This document shows, in pieces, positions 14,573 through 28,300 of a stretch of DNA of 64,000 nt. Below the pieces are notes generated by a model. That model did not search any database. It had not been told where the DNA came from and was given only the letters and a program-made list of their open reading frames with translations. The DNA is from Nemania diffusa (taxonomy: Eukaryota > Ascomycota > Sordariomycetes > Xylariales > Xylariaceae). Position 1 is the first letter of the stretch, and every line of letters begins with the position of its first letter. Location: positions 3,534,001-3,598,000 of the forward strand of contig JBBPUQ010000006.1 in NCBI GenBank assembly GCA_038501195.1. The letters are read 5' to 3'. The position numbers and the translations under genes were made by a program.

Positions 14573-17500
14573 ATTTATAAATTATTTATAAATTATAAAA
14601 CATAAAAACTACTTTTAAATATTTTTTAAAAAAAAACTAAATTATAATAAGTTGCTATTATAGCATTAATACTTAAAAAGTATACTATTTTTAAACAGCA
14701 AACTAAAAAACAAGTTAATTTAACTTTTAATAAATTATAACTGTTTACAATTATAAATAACAAGCAATTTTTTTCAACTTTTTATATAAAAACTAATGCT
14801 TAAATATATTTTAAAAAACTTAGCTAAAATATTTTAGTTATTATAAAAACTAAAAATAACAATAAATTGATTATTTTAGCTATTTTAATAAAAAGTTTTT
14901 ATAACTAAATTTAAAACTTTTTTTTTATATATAAATATTATATTTTTAACTAAAAAAACTTTTATTAAAAAACAAACTATTTATTAAAAAAATATACTGT
15001 TAAATTATATAAGTTTAATAAAATTGCATTTTTTTTTATTTTTATTATTATATTAAACAAAAAAACTTAGTTTAAATTTAATAAACTAGTTAATAAAAAA
15101 GCTTTTATTAATTTAACTAAATATTTTAATATATTGTTTTAAAAAATAAAAGCTAAATTTTTAATAATAATAGTATATTAATAATAAACTAAAAACTTAT
15201 ATAATTTAGCTATATTATTTATTTAATATATAAAAACTTTTGTTAATTAAATTAAAAAGTTTAGCAAAATTGCAATTAATAAAAAAAAACAATTAAACTA
15301 TTTAATAAAAAACAATAAAAAAAAGCTTGTTTTCAACTTTTATTTTAAACAAACTATTAATTATTTATTTTAAAAGTTAAAAGCAGCTACTATTAAATAT
15401 AATTATATTTAAAAATTACTAAATAAAACTAACTAGTATATTATTAATTTATTTTTTTATAAAAGTAATATTTTAAAATTTATTTAAACAAATAAAAAAT
15501 TTTGCAAATTAGCTAAAATATTTATATTTATTTTTTATAATAATAAAAACAAAAACAATATTAAATTTAAAATATAACTACATGTTATAAAAAGTTAACT
15601 AATTATTAATAAAAACTAGTTTGTTAATAAAGCTACAAAAATAACTAATATTAAAATTTATATTAGTAGCAAAATTGCTAAATATTTATTTTTATATTTA
15701 ACTAAAAGTTATTTTAATTAATTAATTACTATTAAAGTTTTTTTTAACTACTTAAAAAAAAGTTATAAAAATGTTAATACAAATAAAAAGTTTAAATTAA
15801 AATAAAAGTTTTTTAACTTTAATAATTATATTTTTGCTACTTTTTTTAACTTTAAAATAAATTTTATTTGTTTAATTAAAAAAACTAAGTTAAAAAAAAA
15901 AAAGTGAAAAAAATACTTTAAAAATAAGCTATTTAGCAAATTATTAAGCACTTTTTTTGTATATTTTAATAATAATGTTTTATTTAATTAATATATTAAA
16001 TTTTATATTTAATTAATTTATTAAATATATATAAATAATAAAAAACACAATATTAAATAAAAAACTAACTAGTTAACTTTTTTTAATAATATAGTTAAGT
16101 TAGTTTTATATAATACTTGTAATAATATTAGCAATATTTTAAACAAAGCTAAAAACAACAAAAACAGCAACATTAAAATAAATAATAACATTAATAAAAC
16201 TTTAATTGTAAAAAGTTATAATTTTTTAAATAGTTTTAAATTATTAAAGCTAACTAAAAAAAGCAAATGTTTTAACTACTAGTAAAAAAAATACATATTA
16301 AAAAACTACTTTTTAAATAATATTAAAAAAAAAGTATATTTATAAACTATTATAGTTATATTTGTTAATTTTTATAATAAAGCAAAAGTTTTAAAAAATA
16401 TTACTATAAAAAAAACTAAAAAAACAAAAACGCTAAAAAAGTAATTTTAAACAAATTAAATTTCTGCTTAAAAAAAATATCGCAAAAAGATTTTATAAAT
16501 AACAAATTAAACTTAATAAATAAATATTTAAAAAAATAGCTTTTACTATATATATATACTATAAGTAGTAATAAATTTTTATTAACTATTAAAAATTTTT
16601 TTAAAAATATAAAAGCAAATATATATATAAATATAAATGTATTATTTGCTGAAAAAATTGTAAAAATACTAAACTTTTTTTTTATTATTTAATTTTATTT
16701 GCAATTTATATTTAGCTATAACAGAAAAAAAAAACAAAATATTAAAGCTGTTTTATTAGTATTTTTATAAATATAAAAAAAAAACTTTAAAAATATACTT
16801 TTAGTAATAATATTTTCGCAAATTTATAAAATTATTATTAAAAAGCTTTAGTTTTAAAAATACAATATATTTTTTAATTGCTACAAATATTAAATAATAT
16901 TTTTATTTAGTTATTTTTTTAATTAATATTTTAATTAAAACTTAAATATAAACTAAATAAAAATATAGCTTAAAAATTTAAAATATTAAACTAATATAAA
17001 CTAATAAAATATAAAATTTGTTAAAAAAAAACAAAAATATTTATAATAATAAAAAAATACTAAAAAAAGTTAAATAATATTTTAAATTTTTATTATTAAA
17101 CAACTAAACTTTGTTAAAAAAAGTTTAAATAAAATATAGCGTAACTTAAATAATAACTTTTACTTTTTAATAAAAATAAAAAGAAAAAAAGTTCAAAAAA
17201 AAAACGAAAAAATTACATTATAATAAAAAATAAATAATATAAAATTTTACAAAATATAAAAAAATAAACTAAAATAATATAAAACTAAACTATTTATAAA
17301 AATAGCTAATTTTAACGCAGCTGTTTTTAATATATTAGTTTTTTAAAACAATTTTATATAACAAATATAAATTATTACTTTTTATAAAATTAACAAGTTT
17401 ATTAAAAATAAAAAAAAGAACTTTTTTAACAAAAAAAAAAAAAACTTTTAAAAAAAAGTTTTATAAATAATTTTTTAAAAGTACTATAATTTATTATATA

Positions 17501-17984
17501 TATTTAATAAAATTAATTTTAATATTTTATTATTTTATAAATTAAAAATAAACTATAAAATTAAATTTATAAAAAACAAAGCTTTTAATAACTTTTAATA
17601 TAGCTTTTTATATAAAATATTTTTAAATAAACTAAAAGCAATTTATAAATATTTAATTAATAATTTATATAAAAAATTTATTAAACTTAATAATGCTTTT
17701 TATATATTATTTGTATTATTTATAAAAAAGTTTAGCAAAAAATTAAAGTTTTATATAAATTATTACAAACTTAATAAATTAATAAAAAAAAATAAATACT
17801 TTTTATTTTTAATTAAAAAAATATTATTATAACTATTTAAAGCTAATATATTTATTAAATTAAATATATAATAAATATTTAATTAAATATATATAAAACT
17901 TAAATAAAAAGATTTAATAACTTTTTGTATATATTATAAGTTTTTTAAATATAAAATATTTCTATTTAGTTTAATTAATAAATT

Positions 17985-18100
17985 TGTTATATTTTAAAAA
18001 TATATTAATAATATATTGTTTAATTATTTAAACAATTTTTGTAGTATATATATAAACAATATTTTTATTTATTTAAACAATATAAAAAATTATAAAAAGT
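17985..18100 (+). pseudogene. Reverse-transcriptase relic in Gypsy copy 2
   Basis: Reading through 18043-18060 gives S-I-Y-I-N-N, followed by I-F-I-Y-L. This is the Y-[ILV]-D-D active-site box of Ty3/Gypsy reverse transcriptase with both Asp codons mutated to Asn, matching the relic in copy 1 at 6184-6195. Stops interrupt the frame on both sides. Confidence 0.78.
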
Positions 18101-20791
18101 ATATATAAATAGTATTACAACAATTATATGCTATAAAGTTTTAAATAAATTTAAAAAAGTTTAAATTTTATATTATAAAAACTAAATTTTTAAAATATAT
18201 TGTTAGTATAAATAACATTTAAATTAACTTAGTTAAAATAAATATAATAAAAAATTAAAAAGCTTTTATTATTGTAAAAAAAATGCAATTTTTTTTAAAA
18301 TTTTATAACTTTTACAAAAAGTTTGTTAAAAATTATAGCAAAATTGCTATTTTTATAATATAACTAATTAAAAAAACGTAGTTTTTTTATAAATTTAAAA
18401 ATATAACTAAGTTTTTATACAATTAAAAAAAGCATTAATATTTTATTTAATATTATAATATTATAAATATAACTTATTTATAAAAATTAAAACAAACATT
18501 TTTAATAATATAGCAGTTAATATATTATTACAAAAGTATAATAATAATTAATACTTAATTGTTTATTATTTTAAAATTTTATAAAATATTAAGCTAAATT
18601 ATAAAATTTTCGATAAAAAAATACTTATAATATTACTAGCTTTTAAAAAATAACAACTTAAATTAATTAATAAACAATTTAAACTATTTTTAATAATAAC
18701 TAATTATTAAGTTTTAAAACATTTTTTTTAAAAGTAATATTTAAATTTACAATAAATAAAATAAATTAAATTATTTATAAAATATAACTTTTATATTATA
18801 TACTGTTTTAAAAAAAAAAACATATTAGTTAATATATTAACAAAAAAATATAAAAACTTTATTATAAAAAAAAAAAAAAAAAAAATATAAAAACATTTAA
18901 CAATTTTTTAGCTAATAAATAATTTAATATATAATATATTTATATAAATAATTAAATAAATTAAATTATTTATTATAAAATTATAAAAAAATATAAAAAG
19001 TTTATTAAATTTTTAGTTAATAATAAAAATATTTTAAAAAAATAAAAAAAACTTTAATATAAAAATATATTATAAAAAAACTACTTTTAATAAAAACAAC
19101 TTGTAGTAAATAACTAATAGTTTAATTATTTTTAATAAAAAATTTATAGTTTTTAATTTTTTATATTTTTATATTTAATTTATTTAAAAAATATATAATA
19201 AAATATTTATAATATATTTAAAAAAAAAAAAAATATATAAACTTTTTACAAAATGTTATTAATAACTTAATTTTAAAAACAATTGTAATATATATATTTT
19301 CAACTATATAAAATACTACTTTATAAAAGTTTTATATAATAAAACATTTAACAAATTTATATTATTTTTTGTTTTAAATTATATATAAAAACATTTAGTT
19401 GTTAATTTTAAACAAATGTTTAAAAATAAACATAGTTTTAATAATATATTAATTATAATAAACCAGTTAAAAAAAAAAGTATAAACTATACTTTATACTA
19501 TAAAAATAACTGTAAAAAATACTATATAAATATATTACAAAAGTTTTTTTAAAATTTTTAAAGTATTAATTATAATAATATTTAATAAAAAACTTTAGTT
19601 TATATTTATATTTATAAATAAACTATATAAAATTATAAAAATTAAATATATTTTAATATTTATAAATTATTATAAAACTATTAAACAAATTAAAATTATA
19701 AATAAATATTTAAATTAATAATTTTAATTTTATATTAATTATTACTAAAATAATTAATTTAAATAAATTTTTGTAATAAATTATATATAAGCTTTATTGC
19801 TTTATAAATTAACAAAACTATTATTTTATAAAATTGAAATAAATTTTTTTATATTATTTTATTTTAATTAAAAAAACTATATTGTTTAAAAAAAGTTAAA
19901 AAAACATTATAAATAAATATATAAAACAAAATATAAAAAATTATATAGTTTATTAATTTTGCTAAAAAAAGTTTAAAATATATTTAAAACTATATAACTA
20001 AATAAATTAACTAAAAGTGTTATAATTTTAATTTTAATATAAACAATTATATATTTATATTAAAAAAATAACAATTTTAAATTATTAATAAACTTTTAAA
20101 TAAGTTTAATTATTTAATAATATAACAAATATATAAAATATTAAAAAAAAATAGTAATATATTTATATTATAAGTTTTATTGTTATAACAATTAATAAAT
20201 TAATACTATATTAACTGTTTACAAAAATATTTTAATAATTTACTAATAAATTAAAAAACTAATAATTTTAAAAACAAAATATTTAAACTTAAAAGCAAAA
20301 AAAAATTCAAAGTAAAAAAAATATATATAGTATAACTATATTACTAAAAGTTGTAATATTAAATTAACTAAAAAAAATAAAACATTAATAATAAATAATA
20401 TTATATTAAAAACTTTAAAAATAATTTTATATTATTAAAAAATTTTTATAATAACAATTTAAATATAACAAAACTTTTTTTAAAATTAAATTAATAACTA
20501 TAAATAATATAAAATAATATTATTAAAAGTTTTTATATTAATAACAACTTATTAACTGTACAAAAAAAAAAAAAAATATGTAAAAAATATGTTTAAAACA
20601 TATTACTGCTAAAATTTAGCAATATTAATTGTAAAAAAGCTATATTATAACTTAATAAAAAAAAAGCTTAACAATTAATAATACAATAAATATTCGAAAC
20701 AATTTTTTTTTTTGTTAAAAAGTACTTAATTAAAACTTATATATTTAAATTTTATAATTTATAAACAAGCTATTTTTTTAAAAAAAAAAAT

Positions 20792-21027
20792 AGTTATAAA
20801 TTAGTTAATACTAAAACTATTAATTGCTTAAATAAATAAATAGTTTTATTATATAGTTAAATAAGTAATTTATTTACTGCTGCTTTAAACCGCTTTATAT
20901 ATATATATAAGCAATTTTTGCGCAAAAAAATTCCTAACTTTTTTTTTTTTTTCTTATTTGTAGATTTTTTGTACAATATAGCCTCATTTATTTAGAGCTC
21001 TGCTTTTTTTGTAAGCTTTGTACAACA
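20792..21027 (+). repeat. 3' LTR of Gypsy copy 2
   Basis: 236 bp, ending TTTGTACAACA. It keeps more C and G than the other three LTRs (for example GCCTCATTTATTTAGAGC), so it is the least decayed of the four and best shows the ancestral LTR end (...ACAACA). Confidence 0.87.
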
Positions 21028-24000
21028 AATATTATAATATTTAAATTTTCAATTTATAATTTTTTAATTATATTATAAAACTTTTTTAAAATTTATAATT
21101 AAAATATTATTTTATTTTTAATTAATTTTTTAATTATAAAATATAAAATATATTAATTATAAATAATAATTTTAATATTATATTTTTATAATATAAATAT
21201 AAATTAATTAATATTTATTTAAATTAATTTAATAATTATTAATATATAAACTGTTATAATTATATATATTTAATAAATAAAACATTTATAATTATATTTT
21301 TTATTTTATATTTTTTAAAAATTATTTATAATTATATAATAAAAATATAACTTTTTATAAATATTTAAATTTATTATTTAAATTATAATTATTAAAAATT
21401 TAATTAAATAATATTTAATTAATATTTTTTAAAAAGTTTAAATTAATTATTTCAATATTTTTTTTTTTTTTTTATATATAATATTATAGTTATAATTTAT
21501 TAAATTTATATAAATAAATTATTTATTAATTGTAATTTTTTTTATAATATTAAAATTATATTTTTATATTAAATTTTATTTATTATATAATTAAATTTTT
21601 TTAATAAATTATTTATAAAATTAATAATTTTTAATTAATATTAAATTTTAAAATTAAATTAAATTAATTATAAAAGTTTTATATAAAAAATTAATTATAT
21701 TTTAAAATATTATATAATTAGTTTATATTATAAAAATATATATAGCTTTTTTAAATATTATTTTTAATATTTATAACTTTTTATTATAATTAATAGTTTT
21801 TATTATTTTATAATTTATTTTATTTTAATATTAATAAATTTATATAATTAATAAATAATTAATTATTATTTTAATTTATATAGTTAAAATAATATATTTA
21901 ATATTATTTTTATTAATATATTAATTTTAATTTATATTTTTAATCGATTATTTTAATATTATAAAATTATTATATTTATAAATATTTTTTTAATTATTTA
22001 AAAAGTTTTTTTTATTTTTTAAATTTATTTAAATATAAATTAATTTATAATTATATTTTTTTTAATAATATTATAATAAATATTATTATTTATAAATATT
22101 TTATAATAAACTTTTAATAAAAATTTACAAAATTTAAAAATATTTATATATTATATATTAATTTAAATATTTTTTATTTTTTAATTATATTTATTTATTA
22201 ATTATTTATTTTAATATTTTTAATATTTATAATAAATTTTAAATTTTTTTTTTTTTTTTTTTTTAAATTATATTTTAATAGTTTTATAAATAATTAATAT
22301 TATTTTAAATATTTATAAATTAATTAAAAATAAATTTTATATTTTTTTTTATATTAAAAAAAATAATAATATTATTTAAATAAACTATATAAATATAATT
22401 TATTAATTTTATTAAAGTTTTATATATATAATTTTAAAATATTATTATATATTTAAAATAATTATAATATATTTAAAAAATAATTTTTTATTTATTATTA
22501 AATTTAGTTTAAATTTAATAATAAATATTTTTTAAATTTAATTTAAAAAATATTTTTATAAATTTTAAATAATTTATAATTTTTAAAATTAAAAATAAAA
22601 AATATTTATTTTTTATAATAATTTTATTTAATTTTTTATAATTTATATATAATTATATTATATTATTTTTTTTAAATATAAATAATATAAATATTTTTAT
22701 ATTTATTTTTAAATATTAAATTTTTTTTAAATATTAATTTTTTATTAAATATTTTTTAAATATTTTTTATTAAATTTTTATAATAAAATATATAAATTTA
22801 AAAAATATTTTCGCTTTTTTTATTAAATTAATTATATATTTTATTTTATTTAAAATTAATAATTTTTTTATATTTTATTTAAAATATATATAATAAAAAT
22901 TTTTAAAATATTATAATAAATTGATTTATTTTAATTAAATTTTATTATTAATTTTTTTTAAAAAAAATTTTTTTTTTAATTTTATATTTATAAAATTTAT
23001 AATAAAAGCTTATTTATTTTTAATTATTATATTAATAAACTTTTTAAAATTTATTTTTTTAAACTTTTTAAAATATTATTAATTTAATATAATATTTAAA
23101 ATTATTTTTAATTATTTTATATTTAATTTTAATAGTAAAAACTTAAATATTAATAAATTATATTTAATAATAAAAAATATTTATATAAAAAATTTATAAA
23201 TATTTTTAATATTAATTATTTTTAATATTATTTTATAAACTTTTTAATAATATAAAAATTTACTATTAAAATTTAATAAAAATAAAATTTATATATTAAT
23301 TAATTAAAACTTTTTTTATATTATATTTTTATATTTATATTTATTATTATTTATTTTTATAATTTTTTATTATATAATTTAAAAATAATTAAAGCTTTAA
23401 ATAGTTTATTTATATAAAATATTTAAAATCTTTTAATTAAAATAAATTAAATATATTATATTATTTTAATTTATTTTTTAATTTTTTTTTAATATTAAAT
23501 TAAACAATTTTAAAATTTTATATTTATTTAAAATATTTTAATATTAATAATTAAATTTTATATATTTTTTAATTATTTATTATTTATATATTACAATATT
23601 TTTTTTAATAGTTTTTAATTAAATCTTTAAATTTGTTATAATAAAAACAAAAAAATATTTTTTTTATTTATATAATTAATTTTTAATTTAAATTAATTTA
23701 TTAAATTAAATATTATTAATATAGCTATATTTATTTATTATATTTTTAATATATAATTATTTAAAAATAAATTTAAATAGTTTATTTATTTGTTATATAT
23801 TTTATTGTTTTTTTGTTTTATATAATATTATTATTATATTATTTAATAAAATTTATTATTAAATAAATACTTTTTTAATATTTTTTTATAGTTTATATTA
23901 ATAATTAAATATTAATTTAAAATTATTGTTTAATTAATTTTTATTTTTTAGTTTATATATTAAAACTTGTTATTTTAAAAAAAAAATTTTAAAAGTTTTA

Positions 24001-24613
24001 TTTTTATTTTAATAAATTTTTATAAGCTATATTTAAAAAATATATTTAAACAATTTAAAGTTTATATTTTTTTTTTAATAAATTTTTAAAAAAATTTTAA
24101 AATAGCTTATATTTTTAATTTTAAATATTTTAAAGTTTTATAATATAACTATTAATTAATTAAAATATTTTATAATATTTAATTTAATATTTAAATCATT
24201 TATATTAAATTGTTATATTTTAACTTTTATTATTTATTTTTTTTAATTATAGCAATTTAATTTTTTATTTTAGCTATAATAGCTTTTTAATTAAATTTTT
24301 TATAATTATAAATTAAATATTTAATATTATTTTTAAATATTAATTAAATAATTTTTAAACTAAATAATTTAATTAATTATATATTTAGCTATATATTTTA
24401 GTTTATTAGTTATATTATTTAAAATAATATTTTTTTAATAAATAATTATTAAATAATAATTAATAATTTTATAAAAGTTTATTTTTACAAAAATAAAATA
24501 TTTTAAAATCGAAATATTAAATCTTATTGATTTTTTAAAAATATATCTTTGTTAAAAAAGTTTTTTTTTAGTTTATTATAACTAATATTTAATTATATAA
24601 CAGTTTATAATTA

Positions 24614-24893
24614 TAAAAAAGCAGCTATTACTATGTTATATTATATTATATATACAGTAGATATAAATTAAGTATTAGCTAATTAGTACTTAAAAAAATA
24701 TAGTATATAAAATTAATTTTTAAATAAAAGTAATTTATTATAACTACTTTTTAAAATTCGCGATTATTTTATAAAACAATTATATTTATATTATATATTA
24801 CAACTTTTATATTTTTTTATTTTTATATTAAATATTATAATATTATAGCTAATAAACTAAAAAATAAAATAATTAAGTTATAAACTGCTATAT
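24614..24893 (+). repeat. Repeat X, plus-oriented copy 3, with its downstream spacer
   Basis: X occupies about 24614-24810. The following roughly 80 bp match the spacer at 10733-10803. This is the least decayed X copy (it keeps GCAGCTATTACTATG and TTCGCGATT). It lies between the left palindrome arm and the central fold-back element. No mirrored X is found on the other side of the centre, so the palindrome is asymmetric here. Confidence 0.72.
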
Positions 24894-24910
24894 AATTAAA
24901 TACTAGCTAC

Positions 24911-25390
24911 TAGAGAACCCACTTTGTGAGGGACTTTCTTTACTACGTTCAGAAAGCCCCAAAACTCATAGATACTTCAATAATTATAAATAGGTCTTAG
25001 CTACTAAAAACGAAGTAAAAACGCTAACTTCAAAGTGAAATACTAACTGTAATAAATGTATAGATGAAATTTTAGTACGAGTGCTGTATTTATATAATTT
25101 AACGCTATTTGCTGATATATATAATGTATAAAATAATATAGTTTAAAAATTATTTCAAACAATGAATTTTATATAACATGTATATATATTATATATATTA
25201 ACAAGTAGCGCTAAATCGTGCAAATATAACGTTTGTACTAGAATTTTATCTGTTTGTTTATTGTAGACAGTATTTTACTTTGAAGTTGTTGTTTTTAGTG
25301 CAAAACTCTGTTTATGATTATTGGGGTGTTTATAAGTTTTGGGGCCTTTTGAACGCAGTGAAAAAGGTCCTCTACAGGGTGGGTTTTTTA
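24911..25390. mobile_element. Fold-back/MITE-like element with long terminal inverted repeats
   Basis: The first 200 or more bases (from GAACCCACTTTGTGAGG) match the reverse complement of the last 200 or more bases (ending CAGGGTGGGTTTTTTA). Matching landmarks are AACCCAC, GCCCCAAAACT, CTAAAAAC, AACTTCAAAGT and TAGCGCTA-like strings. Only a short AT-rich core near 25110-25190 is unpaired. Differences are mostly transitions, but G+C is far above that of its surroundings. There is no open frame. No clear target duplication could be defined. It sits exactly at the axis of the giant palindrome. Confidence 0.72.
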
Positions 25391-28300
25391 ATATAATAAA
25401 TTAAAAAAAGATTTTTTTAGTAAAAATATGTTTTTAAAAAATTAATAAAATTTAATATTTCAATTTAAAAATATTTCATTTTTATAAAAATAAACTTTTA
25501 TAAAACTATTAATTATTATTTAATAATTATTTATTAAAAAAATATTATTTTAAATAATATAATTAATAAACTAAAATATATAACTAAATATATAATTAAT
25601 TAAATTATTTAATTTAAAAACTATTTAATTAATAATTAAAAATAACATTAAATATTTAATTTATAATTATAAAAAGTTTAATTAAAAAGCTATTATAACT
25701 AAAATAAAAAACTAAATTATTATAATTATAAAAAATAACTAATAAAAATTAAAATATAACAATTTAATAAATTATTTAAATATTAAATTAAATGTTATAA
25801 AATATTTTAATTAATAAATAATTATATTATAAAACTTTAAAATATTTAAAACTAAAAATATAAGCTATTTTAAAAAACTTTTAAAAGTTTATTAAAAAAA
25901 AAACGTAAATTTTCAGCTATTTAAATATATTTTTTAAATATAACTTATAAAAATCTATTAAAACAAAAATAAAACTTTTAAAAAGTTTTTTTTAAAATAA
26001 TAAATTTTAATATATAAACTAAAAAATAAAAGTTAATTAAACAATAATTTTAAATTAATATTTAATTATTAATATAAACTATAAAAAAATATTAAAAAAT
26101 TGCTTATTTAATAATAAATTTTATTAAATAATATAATAATAATATTATATAAAATAAAAAAATAATAAAATATATAATAAATAAATAAACTATTTAAGTT
26201 TATTTTTAAATAATTATATATTAAAAATATACTAAATAAATATAACTATATTAATAATATTTAATTTAATAAATTAATTTAAATTAAAAATTAACTATAT
26301 AAATAAAAAAATTATTAATAAAATAAAAACTATAACAAATTATAATATATAAAAACAAATAAACTATTTTTTTATTTTTATTATAATAAATTGAAATATT
26401 TAATTAAAAATTATTAAAAAAAATATTATAATATATAAATAATAAATAATTAAAAAATATATAAAACTTAATTATTAATATTAAAATATTTTAAAAAAAT
26501 ATAAAATATTAAAATTATTTAATTTAAAACTAAAAAAAAATTAAAAAATAAACTAAAATAAAATAATATATTTAATTTATTTTAATTAAAAATTTTTAAA
26601 TATTTAATATAAATAAATTATTTAAAATTTTAATTATTTTTAAATTATATAATAAAAAGTTATAAAAATAAATAATAATAAATATAAATATAAAAATATA
26701 AATATATATTATTTATAAAAATTTAATATAAAAAAAACTTTAATTAATTAATATATCAATTTTATTTTTATTAAATTTTAATAATAAACTTTTATATTAT
26801 TAAAAAATTTATAAAATAATATTAAAAATAATTAATATTAAAAATATTTATAAATTTTTTATATAAATATTTTTTATTATTAAATATAATTTATTAATAT
26901 TTAAGTTTTTATTATTAAAATTAAATATAAAACAATTAAAAATTATTTTAAATATTATATTAAATTAATAATATTTTAAAAAGTTTAAAAAAATAAATTT
27001 AAAAAAATTTGTTAATATAATAATTAAAAATAAATATATTTTTATTATAAATTTTATAAATATAAAATTAAAAAAATTTTTTTTTTTAAAAAGAATTAAT
27101 AATAAAGTTTAATTAAAACAAATTGATTTATTATAATATTTTAAAAATTTTTATTATATATATTTTAAACAAAATATAAAAAAATTATTAAATTTAAATA
27201 AAATAAAATATATAATTAATTTAATAAAAAAAACAAAAATATTTTTTAAATTTATATATTTTATTATAAAAACTTAATAAAAAATATTTAAAAAATATTT
27301 AATAAAAAATTAATATTTAAAAAAAATTTAATATTTAAAAATAAATATAAAAATATTTATATTATTTATATTTAAAAAAAACAATATAATATAACTATAT
27401 ATAAATTATAAAAAATTAAATAAAGTTATTATTAAAAATAAATATTTTTTATTTTTAATTTTAAAAATTATAAACTATTTAAAATTTATAAAAATATTTT
27501 TTAAATTAAATTTAAAAAATATTTATTATTAAATTTAAATTAAATTTAATAATAAATAAAAAATTACTTTTTAAATATATTATAATTATTTTAAATATAT
27601 AATAATATTATTTAAATTAATTAATATTTTAATAATATTTTAAATTTATATATATAAAATTTTAATAAAACTAATAAATTATATTTATATAATTTATTTA
27701 AATAATATTATTATTTTTTTTAATATAAAAAAAATATAAAATTTATTTTTTATTAATTTATAAATGTTTAAAATAATATTAATTATTTATAAAACTATTA
27801 AAATATAATTTTTAAAAAAAAAAAAAAATTTTTAAAATTTATTATAAATATTAAAAATATTAAAATAAATAATAAATAAATAAATATAATTAAAAAATAA
27901 AAAATATTTAAATTAATATATAATATATAAATATTTTTAAATTTTATAAATTTTTATTAAAAATTTATTATAAAATATTTATAAATAATAATATTTATTA
28001 TAATATTATTAAAAAAAAATATAAATATAAACTAATTTATATTTAAATAAATTTAAAAAATTAAAATTTTTTTTTAAATAATTAAAAAAATATTTATAAA
28101 TATAATAATTTTATAATATTAAAATAATTAATTAAAAATATAAATTAAAACTAATATATTAATAAAAGTAATATTAAATATATTATTTTAATTATATAAA
28201 TTAAAATAATAATTAATTATTTATTAATTATATAAATTTATTAATATAAAAATAAAATAAATTATAAATATTAAAAATAATATTTAAAAAAAACTATATA

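Larger units (their letters stand above)
14337..21027 (+). mobile_element. RIP-decayed Ty3/Gypsy LTR retrotransposon, copy 2
   Basis: This 6,691-bp element has LTRs at 14337-14572 and 20792-21027 (236 bp each) and a 5-bp duplication, AATAT (14332-14336 and 21028-21032). The opposite palindrome arm keeps the empty site near 29025-29060. There the two flanks are joined with a single ATATT, which confirms both the element ends and the duplication. The interior aligns with copy 1 throughout. The RT relic on the plus strand shows Y-I-N-N at 18049-18060. It entered after the palindrome formed. Confidence 0.92.
10804..24580. repeat. Left arm of giant inverted repeat (about 7.1 kb plus a Gypsy insertion)
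   Basis: This is the reverse complement of 25392-33570 at every place compared: 11140-11300, 11300-11450, 12150-12330, 12690-13100, 13440-13620, 14150-14336, 21033-21130, 24000-24120 and 24420-24580. The arm is split at 14336 by Gypsy copy 2. Leaving out that insertion and one duplication, it is about 7,081 bp, against about 7,090 bp for the right arm. All of it is heavily RIP-decayed, and no coding motif could be recognised. It may be one half of two head-to-head copies of an unidentified element of about 7 kb. Confidence 0.88.

Noticed and set aside
10804..24580. Naming the 7-kb palindrome unit as a DNA transposon because X copies flank it in inverted orientation
   Set aside because: X is present at three of the four expected ends only, its spacer partner is shared beyond the supposed end, and no transposase motif is readable.
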